Shown piece after piece: positions 12,490-23,730 of a stretch of DNA of 64,000 nt. Where the stretch lies: positions 98,794,501 to 98,858,500 of the forward strand of contig CM065815.1 of assembly GCA_033398695.1 (NCBI GenBank), read 5' to 3'. A program made the position numbers and the translations under genes. The DNA comes from Orobanche coerulescens (taxonomy: Eukaryota > Streptophyta > Magnoliopsida > Lamiales > Orobanchaceae). The notes beneath the pieces are model-generated. The model was not told the DNA's origin. It made no database searches and saw only the letters and a list, made by a program, of their open reading frames with translations. Position 1 is the first letter of the stretch; each line of letters begins with the position of its first letter.

Positions 12490-14126
12490 TGTAACACCCC
12501 AAACTAGGCGGATATTACAGTGCCGTGGACCCCCGACTGGGACCCACCAGGCGAATGAAAAAGGATGAATTACACAGGGTAAATGTATTACCGAACCACA
12601 TTACAACATCAATTACTCCGATTAGGAGTTTCATACAACACACCCAGGATAAAATAGAATACATGTGTATCTTATGTGACGATAAAATACACAACACTGA
12701 ATGAAACGAGTATTCAAACGGAATGTCTGCAGCGGAATAAATAAAGGAAACATAAATGACTGAATAAGTGACTGAACAGACTGGGGCCCCTTTCTAGTAT
12801 CACTGGGACTCCTCGACGTCAGCGTGTTCTCCCCGTGCCTTTGCCTTGCCAAGACCTGAAAAACAAAATCCCCAAACGGGGTCGATTATACTGAACAACA
12901 ATCCTCAAGGGTTGAAAATACACAATCATGATTAATCAAGTTATGAAATATTCTTAGTTATGAATTACGCCAAGAGGAGTATCATAGTACGCCCGTAATG
13001 TTCTCGTGCGAGTGTACAACACCCGTCCGTGTACCTAATTAGTCTCACGGTGTAACGCTTTCCCGTGTGCACGGTCTAATGTATCGGTGAACCCAATACA
13101 TAACCATCGTGTGCCCGACTAAAAATTCCACACAGCCACACCCGGCCACGCAATATGAACCCAGAAGGTCATATGAACGAGAATGACCGTAATGAATATC
13201 AATGAATAAATAATAATCTGACAAAGTCAAGAATGACTCACCGAGATGAGGGTAATAATGAAATGAATGATAGCTCAACGAAAGGATTAGAACCGTCGTT
13301 CCTTATGACTGAAGTGATTAATTGACAATAACAAGTTTTAATATGATTAATACAATGATGAATGAGTTATGATTATGAATGATCAACAACAAAAGGTATG
13401 AATATCCTTTTAACCGAGTAAGAATTAACTTACACAATACCGGTGACAATAATCCTTCCACGAACGACGTCCTAATTGAGATATCGATCGCTCGAACAAC
13501 CTTGAATTATACAATATTCAACAACCCGTTCAAAATACGAATCAAACACGAATATAACTAACTCAAAACGTCGATACGAATAAACCAAGTTCATTGAGGT
13601 ATTAAATCAAACACGTTGCGTCCAAACTCCGATTGTTTACAATCAAACCTCAAAAACCAATATCAATTCCCCGAAGAAGTGTTTCAAACCAACAAAACAT
13701 CTTCCAAATGATCAATAATCCGAAATGAATATCCGAAAACGTGATTCTAACGACAATTAAACGAAAACCCCCAATTTCAACTCGATATACAAAGTGTTCT
13801 TGAATAATCCCTCAATAATCCAATGAATCCTTATACAAACTCATAATCATATACATATCCCTTCATATAACATGATTATAATGTCCAAAACATCATATCT
13901 CAACACAAAATCGAAGTCCAAGGTGTCAAGAAATTACCTCTTGAATATCCAATCACTTCGATCCGAAGAACACGAGTTTAATAGAGTATCCAAGCGTCCC
14001 AAATGATTGAAGGTTATGCAAAAGACTCACTCAAATGATAATTTATGAAGAAAACTCTCCCTAAATCTTATCTCTCTCGTAAGTAGGTGGAAAAGATGGA
14101 AAAAATGAGTGAAATGCTCAAAATCA

Positions 14127-14134
14127 ATTTATAG
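14127..14134 (-). promoter_or_regulatory. TATA box of Tekay 3' LTR
   Basis: Minus strand CTATAAAT lies immediately downstream of the GC-rich repeat module (14142-14475). The same box is present in the 5' LTR at 21713-21720. Assigned by sequence and position only. Confidence 0.6.
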
Positions 14135-14141
14135 GGGTTGA

Positions 14142-14475
14142 CTACCTGCCGGACGGCCGTGCCCGTCCGATCGGCACGCGGTCGTGTCGCAGTGGCCGAC
14201 GGTGGCGGCGACAGGGACTCGACCGTGTCCTGCTTGACACGGTCGCGGCGCGGAGGGCCTTCCGACAGTGACCCGTCCGACAGCGACTCGGCATGACTCG
14301 ACCGTGTCCTGGGACACGGTCGGGCGTGTCGGCAGTCGGTTCTCGCTTATCCGGAAGAGTTCGACTCGGCCGTGCCAAACGACACGGTCAAGTCCTGAGG
14401 GCAGATACTTCGGCATTTCCGGACGAGTACGGCACGGGCCGTGTCGGACGACACGACCGAGTCCGGTCGGCAGTG
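14142..14475 (-). repeat. GACCGTGTC / GACACGGTC inverted-repeat module
   Basis: Within 330 bp the 9-mer GACCGTGTC or its complement GACACGGTC and close variants (ACGGCCGTG, GGCCGTGTCGG) occur about ten times. At 14299-14322 two copies form a perfect 11-bp inverted repeat around a 2-nt loop. The 5' LTR has the same module at about 21735-22060. It occupies the place of the TACGGCCGTA array of S1 and S2. Confidence 0.82.
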
Positions 14476-14832
14476 ATCGGCCAAAACCTGAAAAATGAGC
14501 GGGTGAGCTAAAACGACCATAACTCTCTCGTCCGGACTCCGATTGACTCACCGTTTGAACCATTGGAAAGCTAACTCGATGCTCTATAATATTGCAAAGA
14601 TTTAGAATTTTTGGAGTTACCAAAAATTAATGGTGATCTAACAAAGTCGAACTCATATGAGGAAAGTTGAAACAATGAACAATAACGATACACAACTCGA
14701 AGTTTCCGAACGGTGAACACGGTGAATGAACATGTTTGATGAATGATTATAATTGAGTGAAAATACACTGAGTGACAATTACAGACTGATAATTACTGAA
14801 TGAAAATGAATGAATTACAACCGGGTATTACA

Positions 14833-14850
14833 TACACCCCCCCTTAAAAG
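14833..14850 (-). promoter_or_regulatory. Tekay polypurine tract
   Basis: The minus strand reads TTTTAAGGGGGGGTGTA directly before the 3' LTR start. This is the purine-rich plus-strand primer of Ty3/Gypsy elements and follows the conserved GGGGACGAAACTC end of the coding region. Confidence 0.85.
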
Positions 14851-14866
14851 AGTTTCGTCCCCGAAA

Positions 14867-16251
14867 CTAAGGGTCAAACAACTCGGGATAACTCTCCCGC
14901 ATACTATCCTCGGTTTCCCAAGTAGCCTCTTCGACTCCGTGTCTAGACCACTGAATCATGACCAAAGGGATCGTCTTGTTCCTCAACTGTTTGATCCGCC
15001 GCTCTAACACTCGTACAGGGCGCTCCTCGTACGAATGATCATCTGCGATCTCGATTTCGTCGAACTGAAGTATGTGACTCGGGTCGGCAACATATTTCCG
15101 CAACTGAGAGACATGAAACACATTATGAATTCGGCTCAACGCCGGAGGTAATGCCAATCGATAAGCTAACTCGCCTACTCGATCCAAAATTTCAAACGGT
15201 CCAATGAATCTCGGACTCAACTTCCCCCGTTTTCCGAAACGGAAAATACCTCGATTCGGGGATACCTTGACCAAAACGTGGTCACCCGTCTCGAACTCTA
15301 GTGGTCGACGACGATTATCTGCATATGATTTCTGTCGACTCTGAGCTGTCAACATACGACTCTTGATTAAAGTTACCTTCTCTCGGGCGGCTATAAGCAT
15401 ATCGGGCTCGGTGCCTATTGATTCTGACAAGTCATCCCAACACAAAGGAGATCGACAACGACGACCGTACAAGGCCTCGTAAGGTGCCATCTTAATGGAA
15501 GCATGCCAACTATTAGTATACATGAACTCGATCAATGGTAGTTGGGCTTCCCAATCGTCCTTCCAATCGAGGACGCATGCCCTCAACATGTCCTCTAATG
15601 TCTGTATAGTCCTCTCTGATTGTCCGTCGGACTGAGGATGAAAGGCGATGCGAGATTGAGCCGAGTTCCCATAGCACGATGGTCGATTTCCAAAATGAGA
15701 TACAAATCGTCCGTCACGATCGGAAACGATACTCTTAGGAGTACCGTGCAGTCTTACTATCTCCTTGATGAATAACTGGGCCAGTCTCTCGGGACCCCAC
15801 GTATCCTTGATCTCAAGGAAATGAGCTGATTTAGTTAAGCGGTCCACAATCACCCAGATCGTATTCATGCCACGATGACTCGTCGGCAAACTCGTGATGA
15901 AATCCATAGAAATGTCTTCCCACTTCCACTCTGGAATAGGAAGAGGTTTTAACATACTCACGTCGGCCGATGTTCAATCTTGACTTGTTGGCAAGTTAAG
16001 CATCTCGAAACAAATTCCGCGACTTCTCGCTTCATATTACTCCACCAGTAATTTTGTTTCAAGTCCTTATACATCTTGCTAGACCCCGGATGAACAGAAT
16101 AAGGGGTAGCATGAGCTTCTCTCAAGATCGAGTTTTTCAACTCATCATTCGCCGGTACGCACAATCGGTTCTTAAACCTCAAAAGTCCATCCTCGTGGAC
16201 CACGAATCCAGGGGCTTTCCCCTGAGCCACATCTTCACGGATGCGCAACAA
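14867..16251 (-). pseudogene. Tekay integrase with chromodomain-like tail
   Basis: The HHCC domain lies at 16251-15958 (His residues in HATPYSVH, then CLTCQQVK). The core follows from 15961 in another frame: Asp in DISMDF (residue 20), Asp in IVSDRDGRF (81), Glu in GQSERTIQ (116). The spacing between the last two is 34 residues rather than 35, and the residues between (GNRPSCYGN) do not fit the family, so that short stretch is disturbed. The C-terminus has the GPFEILDRVGELAYRLALP block and then a chromodomain-like segment (PVRVLERRIKQLRNK, VMIQWSRHGVEEATWE), thought to guide insertion to heterochromatin. The frame break near 15958 falls at a point where the homologous family sequence is CAG/CTG rich. 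Confidence 0.9.
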
Positions 16252-16299
16252 TGAAGGGTCCGAACTCTGATTCTCCCTGATTGCATCCTCAAGAGATGA

Positions 16300-17805
16300 T
16301 CAAATCTCTAACATACAAAGCTGTCCCTGAACTCGCTGAAGCCAGACCTCGATCTCGGGTCTAAGGAATTCCTGTTGGAGTTCCTTCTGAATTGTTAAAC
16401 GAGCAAGCATCTGCTCCTGAACGGACTTACGACTCAAGGCGTCGGCGACAACGTTCGCCTTCCCCGGGTGGTAAAGGATCTCGATATCATAATCTTTGAT
16501 TAGTTCTAACCACCGCCTTTGTCGCATATTTAACTCCTTCTGAGTAAATATATACTTTAAACTCTTATGATCGGTGAATATCTGGCAGGTAACGCCATAA
16601 AGATAATGACGCCAAATTTTCAAAGCGAACACCACGGTTGCTAGCTCCAGATCGTGAGTCGGATAATTAACCTCGTAAGGTCTCAATTGTTGTGAAGCAT
16701 AAGCAATAACCTTCCTATTCTGCATGAGTACACATCCGAGACCCTGTCCGGACGCATCACTATAAACCACAAATCCCTCCGTCCCCTGCGGCAAGGAAAG
16801 TACAGGTGCTAACATTAACCGGCTCTTGAGTTCCTCAAAACTCCGTTGACATGCGTCGGACCACATGTACTTCTTATCCTTCCGCAAAAGGTTCGTCAAT
16901 GGTTGAGCAATTTTGGAAAATCCTTCCACAAACCTCCGATAATAACCGGCTAATCCGAGAAAGCTTCGGATTTCCTTAACATTCTTCGGAGGTAACCAAT
17001 CCTGGATAGCCTCCGTCTTCTGAGGATCAACACGCACTCCATCTGATGAAATTACGTGTCCGAGAAACGTCACTTCGGACATCCAGAACTCACATTTGGA
17101 AAACTTTCGATAAAGTTGCTCTCGTCTCAACACGTCGAGAACCTGATGAAGATGAACCTCGTGTTCCTCTCGGTTACGAGAATAAATCAAAATGTCATCG
17201 ATGAAGACAACCACAAACCGATCCAAAAAGTCGATGAAGACCCGATTCATTAGCTCCATGAATACCGCAGGTGCATTAGTTAGTCCGAACGGCATAACTA
17301 CGAATTCATAATGACCATAGCGTGTTCGAAACGCCGTCCTCGCGATGTCCGACTCTCGAATCCGCAGCTGATGATATCCAGATCTTAAGTCGATCTTGGA
17401 AAATACTGAAGCTCCCTGAAGTTGATCCAAAAGGTCATCGATACGGGGTAAAGGATACTTATTCTTGATTGTCACCCTATTCAATTCCCGATAATCAATA
17501 CACAAGCGAAAAGAACCATCCTTCTTTTTGACAAACAGCACTAGTGCTCCCCACGGGGACGCACTCGGTCGGATATAACCTTTCTCGAACAATTCCTCAA
17601 GTTGATTCTTCAACTCTCGCATTTCAGTCGGGGCCATTCGGTACGGTGCCTTCGATATCGGGGACGTACCAGGCTCCAACTCAATCGTGAATTCCATATC
17701 CCTCTGTGGAGGCAAACCAGGTAACTCGTCTGGAAATACATCGGCATATTCCCTTACTACCGGAATATCCGACAACATTACTGATGATTCCTCGGTTTTG
17801 GTCAT
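16300..17805 (-). CDS. Tekay reverse transcriptase and RNase H, open
   Basis: 501 codons stay open. RT landmarks: [76 protein letters not shown] and the catalytic [10 protein letters not shown]. RNase H follows: [10 protein letters not shown] (Asp), HDLELATVV (Glu), [11 protein letters not shown] (Asp), [10 protein letters not shown] (Asp). All catalytic residues are present, so the enzyme core could be active if the flanking frame breaks are not real. The Met at 17805 is only the first Met after a frame break; the domain is normally part of a gag-pol polyprotein. The frame ends at a TGA at 16300-16302 where the related copy at 26350 reads through. Confidence 0.93.
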   Translation of the reverse strand: MTKTEESSVMLSDIPVVREYADVFPDELPGLPPQRDMEFTIELEPGTSPISKAPYRMAPTEMRELKNQLEELFEKGYIRPSASPWGALVLFVKKKDGSFRLCIDYRELNRVTIKNKYPLPRIDDLLDQLQGASVFSKIDLRSGYHQLRIRESDIARTAFRTRYGHYEFVVMPFGLTNAPAVFMELMNRVFIDFLDRFVVVFIDDILIYSRNREEHEVHLHQVLDVLRREQLYRKFSKCEFWMSEVTFLGHVISSDGVRVDPQKTEAIQDWLPPKNVKEIRSFLGLAGYYRRFVEGFSKIAQPLTNLLRKDKKYMWSDACQRSFEELKSRLMLAPVLSLPQGTEGFVVYSDASGQGLGCVLMQNRKVIAYASQQLRPYEVNYPTHDLELATVVFALKIWRHYLYGVTCQIFTDHKSLKYIFTQKELNMRQRRWLELIKDYDIEILYHPGKANVVADALSRKSVQEQMLARLTIQKELQQEFLRPEIEVWLQRVQGQLCMLEI

Positions 17806-18347
17806 ATAGCACCAATAACTGACACATCCTCGATCGAGTAATCGACCGCTTTCATCAAATTAATGACCTTACGAGCAATGTAGGGATTACCTCCCTGAAA
17901 CACACATTCAACCCCATCGTCTGAAATGATAGTAATCATACGCTTACGGACACTAATGATGGCATCATGACGATCCATCCAATCAATACCCAAGATGACG
18001 TCGTCTCTCGGCAAATCTACCACGATAAGGTCCGCTGGCCATACACGACCATGAAACTGAATCGGACAATCCTGCATCTCCTGATTACCAATAATTCGTC
18101 TACCATCAGGTAGACCAATGACATAAGGCTATCAACTAGTAGCACTACCCAGAAGTAGTCTACTCAAACATGACTCGGAAATGAATGAATGCGATGCACC
18201 AGTATAAAAAAGGGTACACACAGGTTGAGATAGAATATCGAGTGTACCTGAGATCATTCGGGCCTCGGGATCATCGGTCTTCTTCATCTCATAAATCCGG
18301 GGTTTGCTAGTCCCAGACCGACGCTCCGTCACGACTATAGGCTCCAC
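17802..18347 (-). pseudogene. Tekay protease with altered active site
   Basis: The aspartic protease signature is read as LFYTGASHSF at about 18205; the related copy on the plus strand (24440-24475) has [10 protein letters not shown], so the catalytic Asp is Tyr here (a G-to-T change). The downstream part (18077-17802) has the expected blocks [19 protein letters not shown] and [12 protein letters not shown] stop near 18130 and a frameshift near 17830 break it; the latter is where the related copy reads CAATCAGGG and this one CGATCGAGG. Without the Asp the polyprotein could not be cut in cis. Confidence 0.85.
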
Positions 18348-18359
18348 CTTTAGTCGCTC

Positions 18360-19594
18360 CTGTCATTTTAAACGACGCCGATTGAGTGGCTCGATTCTCA
18401 ACGGCCGATCGCTTTGGGGCTCGAGATGACGCTGAGTAGGTTTGGAGTCCCTACGGCAAAACGGGCCTTATGCCCAAAGAATCCCACAATTATGACACGT
18501 GATAGTCCTGCCGAGGACACTTGGTACCGAGGTGACCAAGCTCCCACGCTAAAACAGTGATGGCCGAACCGCCGCTCGAGACCGAGATTCCGCGGGTTTA
18601 GACGACACAGAGGTTGCTCGTAAAAGCGATTCCGCACGGGGTTTCTTGAAGGTTGTCCGACCGCCTTGATCGATTACGCTTCTTCGATTTCTTGCTAGCA
18701 GACGAAGGTTGCCGCTTAGCAATTTTCTTAGCAAGTAAGTTCATAAGTGAGAGCTTTCTCGATGAATTCGCCAACGTGGTGCAATTATGATTAAGCAATC
18801 GTAATCTCATACGTGGTTTCACCTCTTGTCAAATACTTAATCTTATCCGCCTCGGAATGAATGATGGATGAGGCGAACGGAAGAAGTTCCTGAAATTTCT
18901 CGGCAATGGCGAGAACATCCGCGTCTGATGAGGGGTCGGGAGTGAGTAACTCTGACAGCTTGGCCTCTCTGAGTGGGGCCGGATAATACCTCTCCATCAT
19001 GAGAGTCTTGAACTGATCCCAAGTACACGATCCTTCGGTGGGCTTCAACGATAACCACCAAGAATGAGCGCTCTTACCCAGATAGTAAGCCGCAACTGAA
19101 ACTTTGTGTCCTTCGGGACACTCTACCATCGCAAATAGCTTCTCGAAGTGTTCGAGCCAATGAACAATATCCGCCGGCTCAGATGAGCCTTCAAAAGTAG
19201 GTGGCCTTTGGCGAGAGATGTCGCCGATGATACTGCTCACATTCCTCTCTTGCCTCTGAGGCGGCGGCGGAGGAGCCTGTTGATTTTGATTAGCTGAATT
19301 TTGCATCGTCTCCATTAGTTGTGTCATCTGAGTCATCTGGGCCATCATGCCCTGCATAAAGGCGAGTGGATCGATCCGAACACCTTCTGACTGAGCGGTG
19401 TCCCGAGTACGACTCCCTGATAGAGAATGATCACGTCCAGGTGAATGAGTAGCAGCGTCGCTACTAGATGAATTAGCATTATTCCTCGCATTCGCACGTG
19501 TATTCACACGAGCTCTCGGGATTCGGCCCGCTCCACGGCCTCGCCCTCCACGTCCTCTTCTTGCCCTTTCCATACTGAAGGAGGAATGTCGCAT
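18360..19594 (-). pseudogene. Tekay gag with zinc knuckle, frameshifted
   Basis: The N-terminal 260 residues are open (19594-18791). A more likely start than the first Met is the Met at 19573 (MERARRGRGGRGRG). The basic Gly-Arg N-terminus, a Met-Gln rich segment (MMAQMTQMTQLMETMQN), PPTFEGSSEPADIVHWLEH, and AYYLGKSAHSWW are typical of Tekay gag. After 18822 the frame changes two or three times (18598-18822, then 18549-18734), with the zinc-knuckle area at about 18440-18530 unreadable in one frame. Comparison with the plus-strand relative at 23732-24260 shows the shifts at CAG and CTG sites, for example TTTCAGAAAG versus TTTGACAAG. Confidence 0.88.
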
Positions 19595-20050
19595 AATGAT
19601 TACATTTCCCGCATGATTATCACGTTATGAGTATGTCATGAGATGATGAAAATGAGTATACATGTTCTGACTTAGTGATTATATGAATGATTTACTGAAG
19701 TGACATGATTATCTGATAAAATTCTTGAAGTGATTATCTTGAATAACTTAATAAGATTGATAATATGACCATCCAGATCGACAACTGAGTAATGAAATGA
19801 ATTAAGTGATTAATGAGTTAATATGATCGTACTGATCACAATGAATGATGATGTTTGAGGATTGTTAATTGATGAATGATGAATGAATGATTATTGCCAG
19901 AAATTATACCATGGCGTTAGAAATCTTACAGTTCTTTCGGTCTGATTGGCTCGGCATTTGCACAGGTCACACGTGACACGAAAGTCCAGTGATACTAGTC
20001 TGATGAAGATGACTTCAAATGAGACATGACTCGGAAGGTAGTATTCAAAA
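19595..20050 (-). other. Tekay 5' leader
   Basis: Between the PBS and the gag start there is about 450 bp without a credible ORF, rich in TGA/ATGA repeats (gatgaatgatgaatg). No regulatory element beyond this is recognisable. Confidence 0.6.
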
Positions 20051-20066
20051 CCACGCTCCGATACCA
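20051..20066 (-). promoter_or_regulatory. Tekay primer-binding site (tRNA-iMet)
   Basis: The minus strand reads TGGTATCGGAGCGTGG, four bases inside the 5' LTR. The initiator tRNA-Met complement is TGGTATCAGAGC, so the site has CGG where CAG is expected. Since the tRNA fixes the sequence, this mismatch is informative about the CAG anomaly seen elsewhere in the window. Confidence 0.88.
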
Positions 20067-20070
20067 ACTC

Positions 20071-22417
20071 TGTAACACCCCAAACTAGGCGGATATTACA
20101 GTGCCGTGGACCCCCGACTGGGACCCACCAGGCGAATGAAAAAGGATGAATTACACAGGGTAAATGTAGTACCGAACCACATTACAACATCAATTACTCC
20201 GATTAGGAGTTTCATACAACACACCCAGGATAAAATAGAATACATGTGTATCTTATGTGACGATAAAATACACAACACTGAATGAAACGAGTATTCAAAC
20301 GGAATGTCTGCAGCGGAATAAATAAAGGAAACATAAATGACTGAATAAGTGACTGAACAGACTGGGGCCCCTTTCTAGTATCACTGGGACTCCTCGACGT
20401 CAGCATGTTCTCCCCGTGCCTTTGCCTTGCCAAGACCTGAAAAACAAAATCCCCAAACGGGGTCAGTTATACAGAACAACAATCCTCAAGGGTTGAAAAT
20501 ACACAATCATGATTAACTGAAGTTATGAAATATTCTTAGTTATGAATTACGCTGAAGAGGAGTATCATAGTACGCCCGTAATGTTCTGTGCGAGTGTACA
20601 ACACCCGTCCGTGTACCTAATTAGTCTCACGGTGTAACGCTTTCCCATGTGCACGGTCTAATGTATCGGTGAACCCAATACATAACCATCGTGTGCCCGA
20701 CTAAAAATTCCACACAGCCACACCCGGCCACGCAATATGAACCCAGAAGGTCATATGAACGAGAATGACCGTAATGAATATCAATGAATAAATAATAATC
20801 TGACAAAGTCAAGAATGACTCACCGAGATGAGGGTAATAATGAAATGAATGATAGCTCAACGAAAGGATTGGAACCGTCGTTCCTTATGACTGAAGTGAT
20901 TAATTGACAATAACAAGTTTTAATATGATTAATACAATGATGAATGAGTTATGATTATGGATGATCAACAACAAAAGGTATGAATATGCTTTTAACCGAG
21001 TAAGAATTAACTTACACAATACCGGTGACAATAATCCTTCCATGAACGACGTCCTAATTGAGATATCGATCGCTCGAACAACCTTGAATTATACAATATT
21101 CAACAACCCGTTCAAAATACGAATCAAACACGAATATAACTAACTCAAAACGTCGATACGAATAAACCAAGTTCATTGAGGTATTAAATCAAACACGTTG
21201 CGTCCAAACTCCGATTGTTTACAATCAAACCTCAAAAACCAATATCAATTCCCCGAAGAAGTGTTTCAAACCAACAAAACATCTTCCAAATGATCAATAA
21301 TCCGAAATGAATATCCGAAAACGTGATTCTAACGACAATTAAACGAAAACCCCCAATTTCAACTCGATATACAAAGTGTTCTTGAATAATCCCTCAATAA
21401 TCCAATGAATCCTTATACAAACTCATAATCATATACATATCCCTTCATATAACATGATTATAATGTCCAAAACATCATATCTCAACACAAAATCGAAGTC
21501 CAAGGTGTCGAAGAAATTACCTCTTGAATATCCAATCACTTCGATCCGAAGAACACGAGTTTAATCGAGTATCCAAGCTTCCCAAATGATTGAAGGTGAT
21601 GAAAAATACACACTCAAATGATAATTGATGAAGAAAACTCTCCCTCAAGCTTATCTCTCTCGTAAGAAGGTGGAAAAGATGGAAAAAATGAGCTGAAATG
21701 CTCAAAAAATCAATTTATAGGGGTTGACTACCCTGCCGGACACGGCCCGTGCCGATCGGCACGGTCGTGTCGCACAGCTGGCCGACAGCTGGCCGATAGG
21801 GACTCGACCGTTTCCTGCTTGACACGGTCGCGGCGCGGAGGGCCTTCCGACAGTGACCCGTCCGACAGCGACTCGGCATGACTCGACCGTGTCCTGGGAC
21901 ACGGTCGGGCGTGTCGGCAGTCGGTTCTCGCTTATCCGGAAGAGTTCGACTCGGCCGTGCGAAACGACACGGTCGAGTCCTGAGGGCAGATACTTCGGCA
22001 TTTCCGGACGAGTACGGCACGGGCCGTGTCGGACGACACGACCGAGTCCGGTCGGCAGTGATCGGCCAAAACCTGAAAAATGAGCGGGTGAGCTAAAACG
22101 ACCATAACTCTCTCATCCGGACTCCGATTGACTCACCGTTTGAACCATTGGAAAGCTAACTCGATGCTCTATAATATTGCAAAGATTTAGAATTTTTGGA
22201 GTTACCGAAAATTAATGGTGATCTAACAAAGTCGAACTCATATGAGGAAAGTTGAAACAATGAACAATAACGATACACAACTCGAAGTTTCCGAACGGTG
22301 AACACGGTGAATGAACATGATTGATGAATGATTATAATTGAGTGAAAATACACTGAGTGACAATTACAGACTGATAATTACTGAATGAAAATGAATGAAT
22401 TACAACCGGGTATTACA
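20071..22417 (-). repeat. Tekay 5' LTR
   Basis: 2347 bp, minus strand from TGTAATACCCGG at 22417 to GGGTGTTACA at 20071. TATA box CTATAAAT at 21713-21720; the GACCGTGTC/GACACGGTC module lies at about 21735-22060, including the same 11-bp inverted repeat at 21884-21907. Small ORFs in both LTRs are mirrored copies and not genes. Confidence 0.95.
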
Positions 22418-22422
22418 ATCAT

Positions 22423-22963
22423 GGGGTAGGCATCCCATTTCTTGGCATACTTTCTTTAGATGGCCCAGTGATTTGGCCATGTTGAGTCCATAAAGTTGAT
22501 TAATGTCTATTGTGGGGAGCAGTCTTTATCCTGGAGTAACTCCCAGAGATAATACTTCTCTATGAACCGCTTATTTACCTCTCCCCAAAGAGTTATATTC
22601 TCAGTAGGAAGGAACTCCTCAACATACCATAACTCCTTGCCTTCCCATTCATATCTCTGTTCATCCCCTACTCTGGTTCTCCTTTCTTTACTTCAGGTTG
22701 GGCTTCAGCTGGAGAAGGAGCAGCCAACTCTTTCCTCTTCATATTAGATGTCCCAGCTTCAATCAGAGGGAGGTTATTTCTCTGTTTGGTCTCCTTTCTC
22801 ACTTCTTCAGCTGATTGTTGGATTTGAGCTTGCAACTTATCTTCCCCCTGGCCTGTTGCTTCCCTCTTTCCTCTATCTTCCCCTTTTTTCCAGAATCAAC
22901 AAATATGGTTAACTACTGTTCAACTCGGTACATCCAATCAGACATGCCAAGTGGCATTATGGA
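22423..22963 (-). pseudogene. SIRE1 accessory ORF, upstream part
   Basis: Continues 12489 after removal of the Tekay element. On the minus strand it aligns by eye with SIRE2 36585-36935: the phrases CTCTGGGAGTTACTCCAGGA and AAAGACTGCTCCCCACAA correspond to CTCTGGGAAATACTTCAAGA and AAAGACTACTCCCCACAA. Several stops interrupt it. Homology ends near 22963, so the rest of SIRE1 (including pol and the 5' LTR) is missing or displaced. Confidence 0.75.
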
Positions 22964-23730
22964 AGGAAAGAAAGAAAAGAAAAATGTTTCGTTGGCCGCT
23001 GCTAGAGCACCGAGGCATGGTAGATGCATGCTTTTATGATATGTTTAGCATGGTAGATGCGTGCTTATATGATGTGTGGTACATGGTAGATGCATGTTCT
23101 CACGATATATTTGGTGTGGTGTATGCATGCCTTATATATCTGGCAAGATAGATGCATGTCTTATGATATGATATGATATTGAGCTCGTTCCAGTGCCTAG
23201 TACTTGGGTCAACAGGCCCGAAGATAAGAAAATGATTCTGATAGAGATTATCATTGATAATCATGTCATATATTACATCAGACATGATACATGCATGATT
23301 TTTACTTATTGGACTTTAGCTCACGTAGTTTATGCATTGTAAGTAATCCTGATGCTTGAGCATGTTTTCTTACTGGGTGGGTTGGAGTTCCACTGTTGCT
23401 GAGGGTCGACGTACATGGATGACGACCTGTTGGGCTTAATTATGGGCTTAACATATTTTTGTTCTTGTTTATGGACCTTGCTTTATAAATAGGAATTGTA
23501 GTAATGTACTCATATGTTCGAGTGTCGTTGATGGTGTGATGGGTACTTTAAGTTCACTTAGTATGTTTATGTAACTTGTGAGGTTGGTTAAATACCGTAA
23601 TGTAAAATAAATAAGTGAGTGATTTAGAAGCTCAGAGTTTTATTGTTTACTAATCTCTTGTATTTATAACTATGGGGATATTTATATCATGAGTTTGATT
23701 TGGATTGAGACTGAATGTCTCTATGTGATA
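22964..23730. other. Unassigned stretch between SIRE1 and a Tekay relic
   Basis: No ORF of substance. The right part includes phrases such as GGACTTTAGCTCACGTAG and a CTTTATAAATAGGAATTG promoter-like segment at about 23481-23500, which suggests an LTR remnant, but neither ends nor a second copy are visible in the window. Confidence 0.4.
23015..23172 (+). repeat. Degenerate tandem repeat around TAGATGCATGC
   Basis: About five units of roughly 30-36 bp share CATGGTAGATGCATGC followed by TTATATGAT-like sequence (23015, 23050, 23083, 23118 and 23147 approximately). The units are diverged. Short ORFs across it give a repeated VDACLYD-like reading that follows from the repeat. Confidence 0.65.

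Larger units (their letters stand above)
12490..14832 (-). repeat. Tekay 3' LTR
   Basis: 2343 bp; minus strand begins TGTAATACCCGG at 14832 and ends GGGTGTTACA at 12490. It matches the 5' LTR closely; differences cluster at CAG/CTG sites, for example about 12930, 12970 and 14190-14215. It carries a promoter module with GACCGTGTC/GACACGGTC repeats at about 14150-14475. Confidence 0.95.
12490..22417 (-). mobile_element. Full-length Tekay/Del chromovirus retrotransposon
   Basis: Two LTRs (12490-14832 and 20071-22417) flank gag, protease, RT, RNase H and an integrase with a chromodomain-like tail, all on the minus strand, with PBS and PPT in place and the duplication ATCAT at 12485-12489 and 22418-22422. 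Length is 9928 bp. The LTRs are very similar, which suggests a recent insertion. Domain order and the integrase tail fit the Tekay clade. The coding region shows several apparent frameshifts, most at CAG/CTG sites that may be sequencing artefacts, and one protease active-site change. Confidence 0.95.

Noticed and set aside
12515..12852. Repeated short ORFs at both Tekay LTR ends as genes
   Set aside because: Part of the LTR U5; duplicated only because the LTR is duplicated.
14129..14511. Overlapping ORFs on both strands in the Tekay LTR
   Set aside because: GC-rich repeat module is open by chance; the same set appears in the other LTR at 21700-22096 with different frames.
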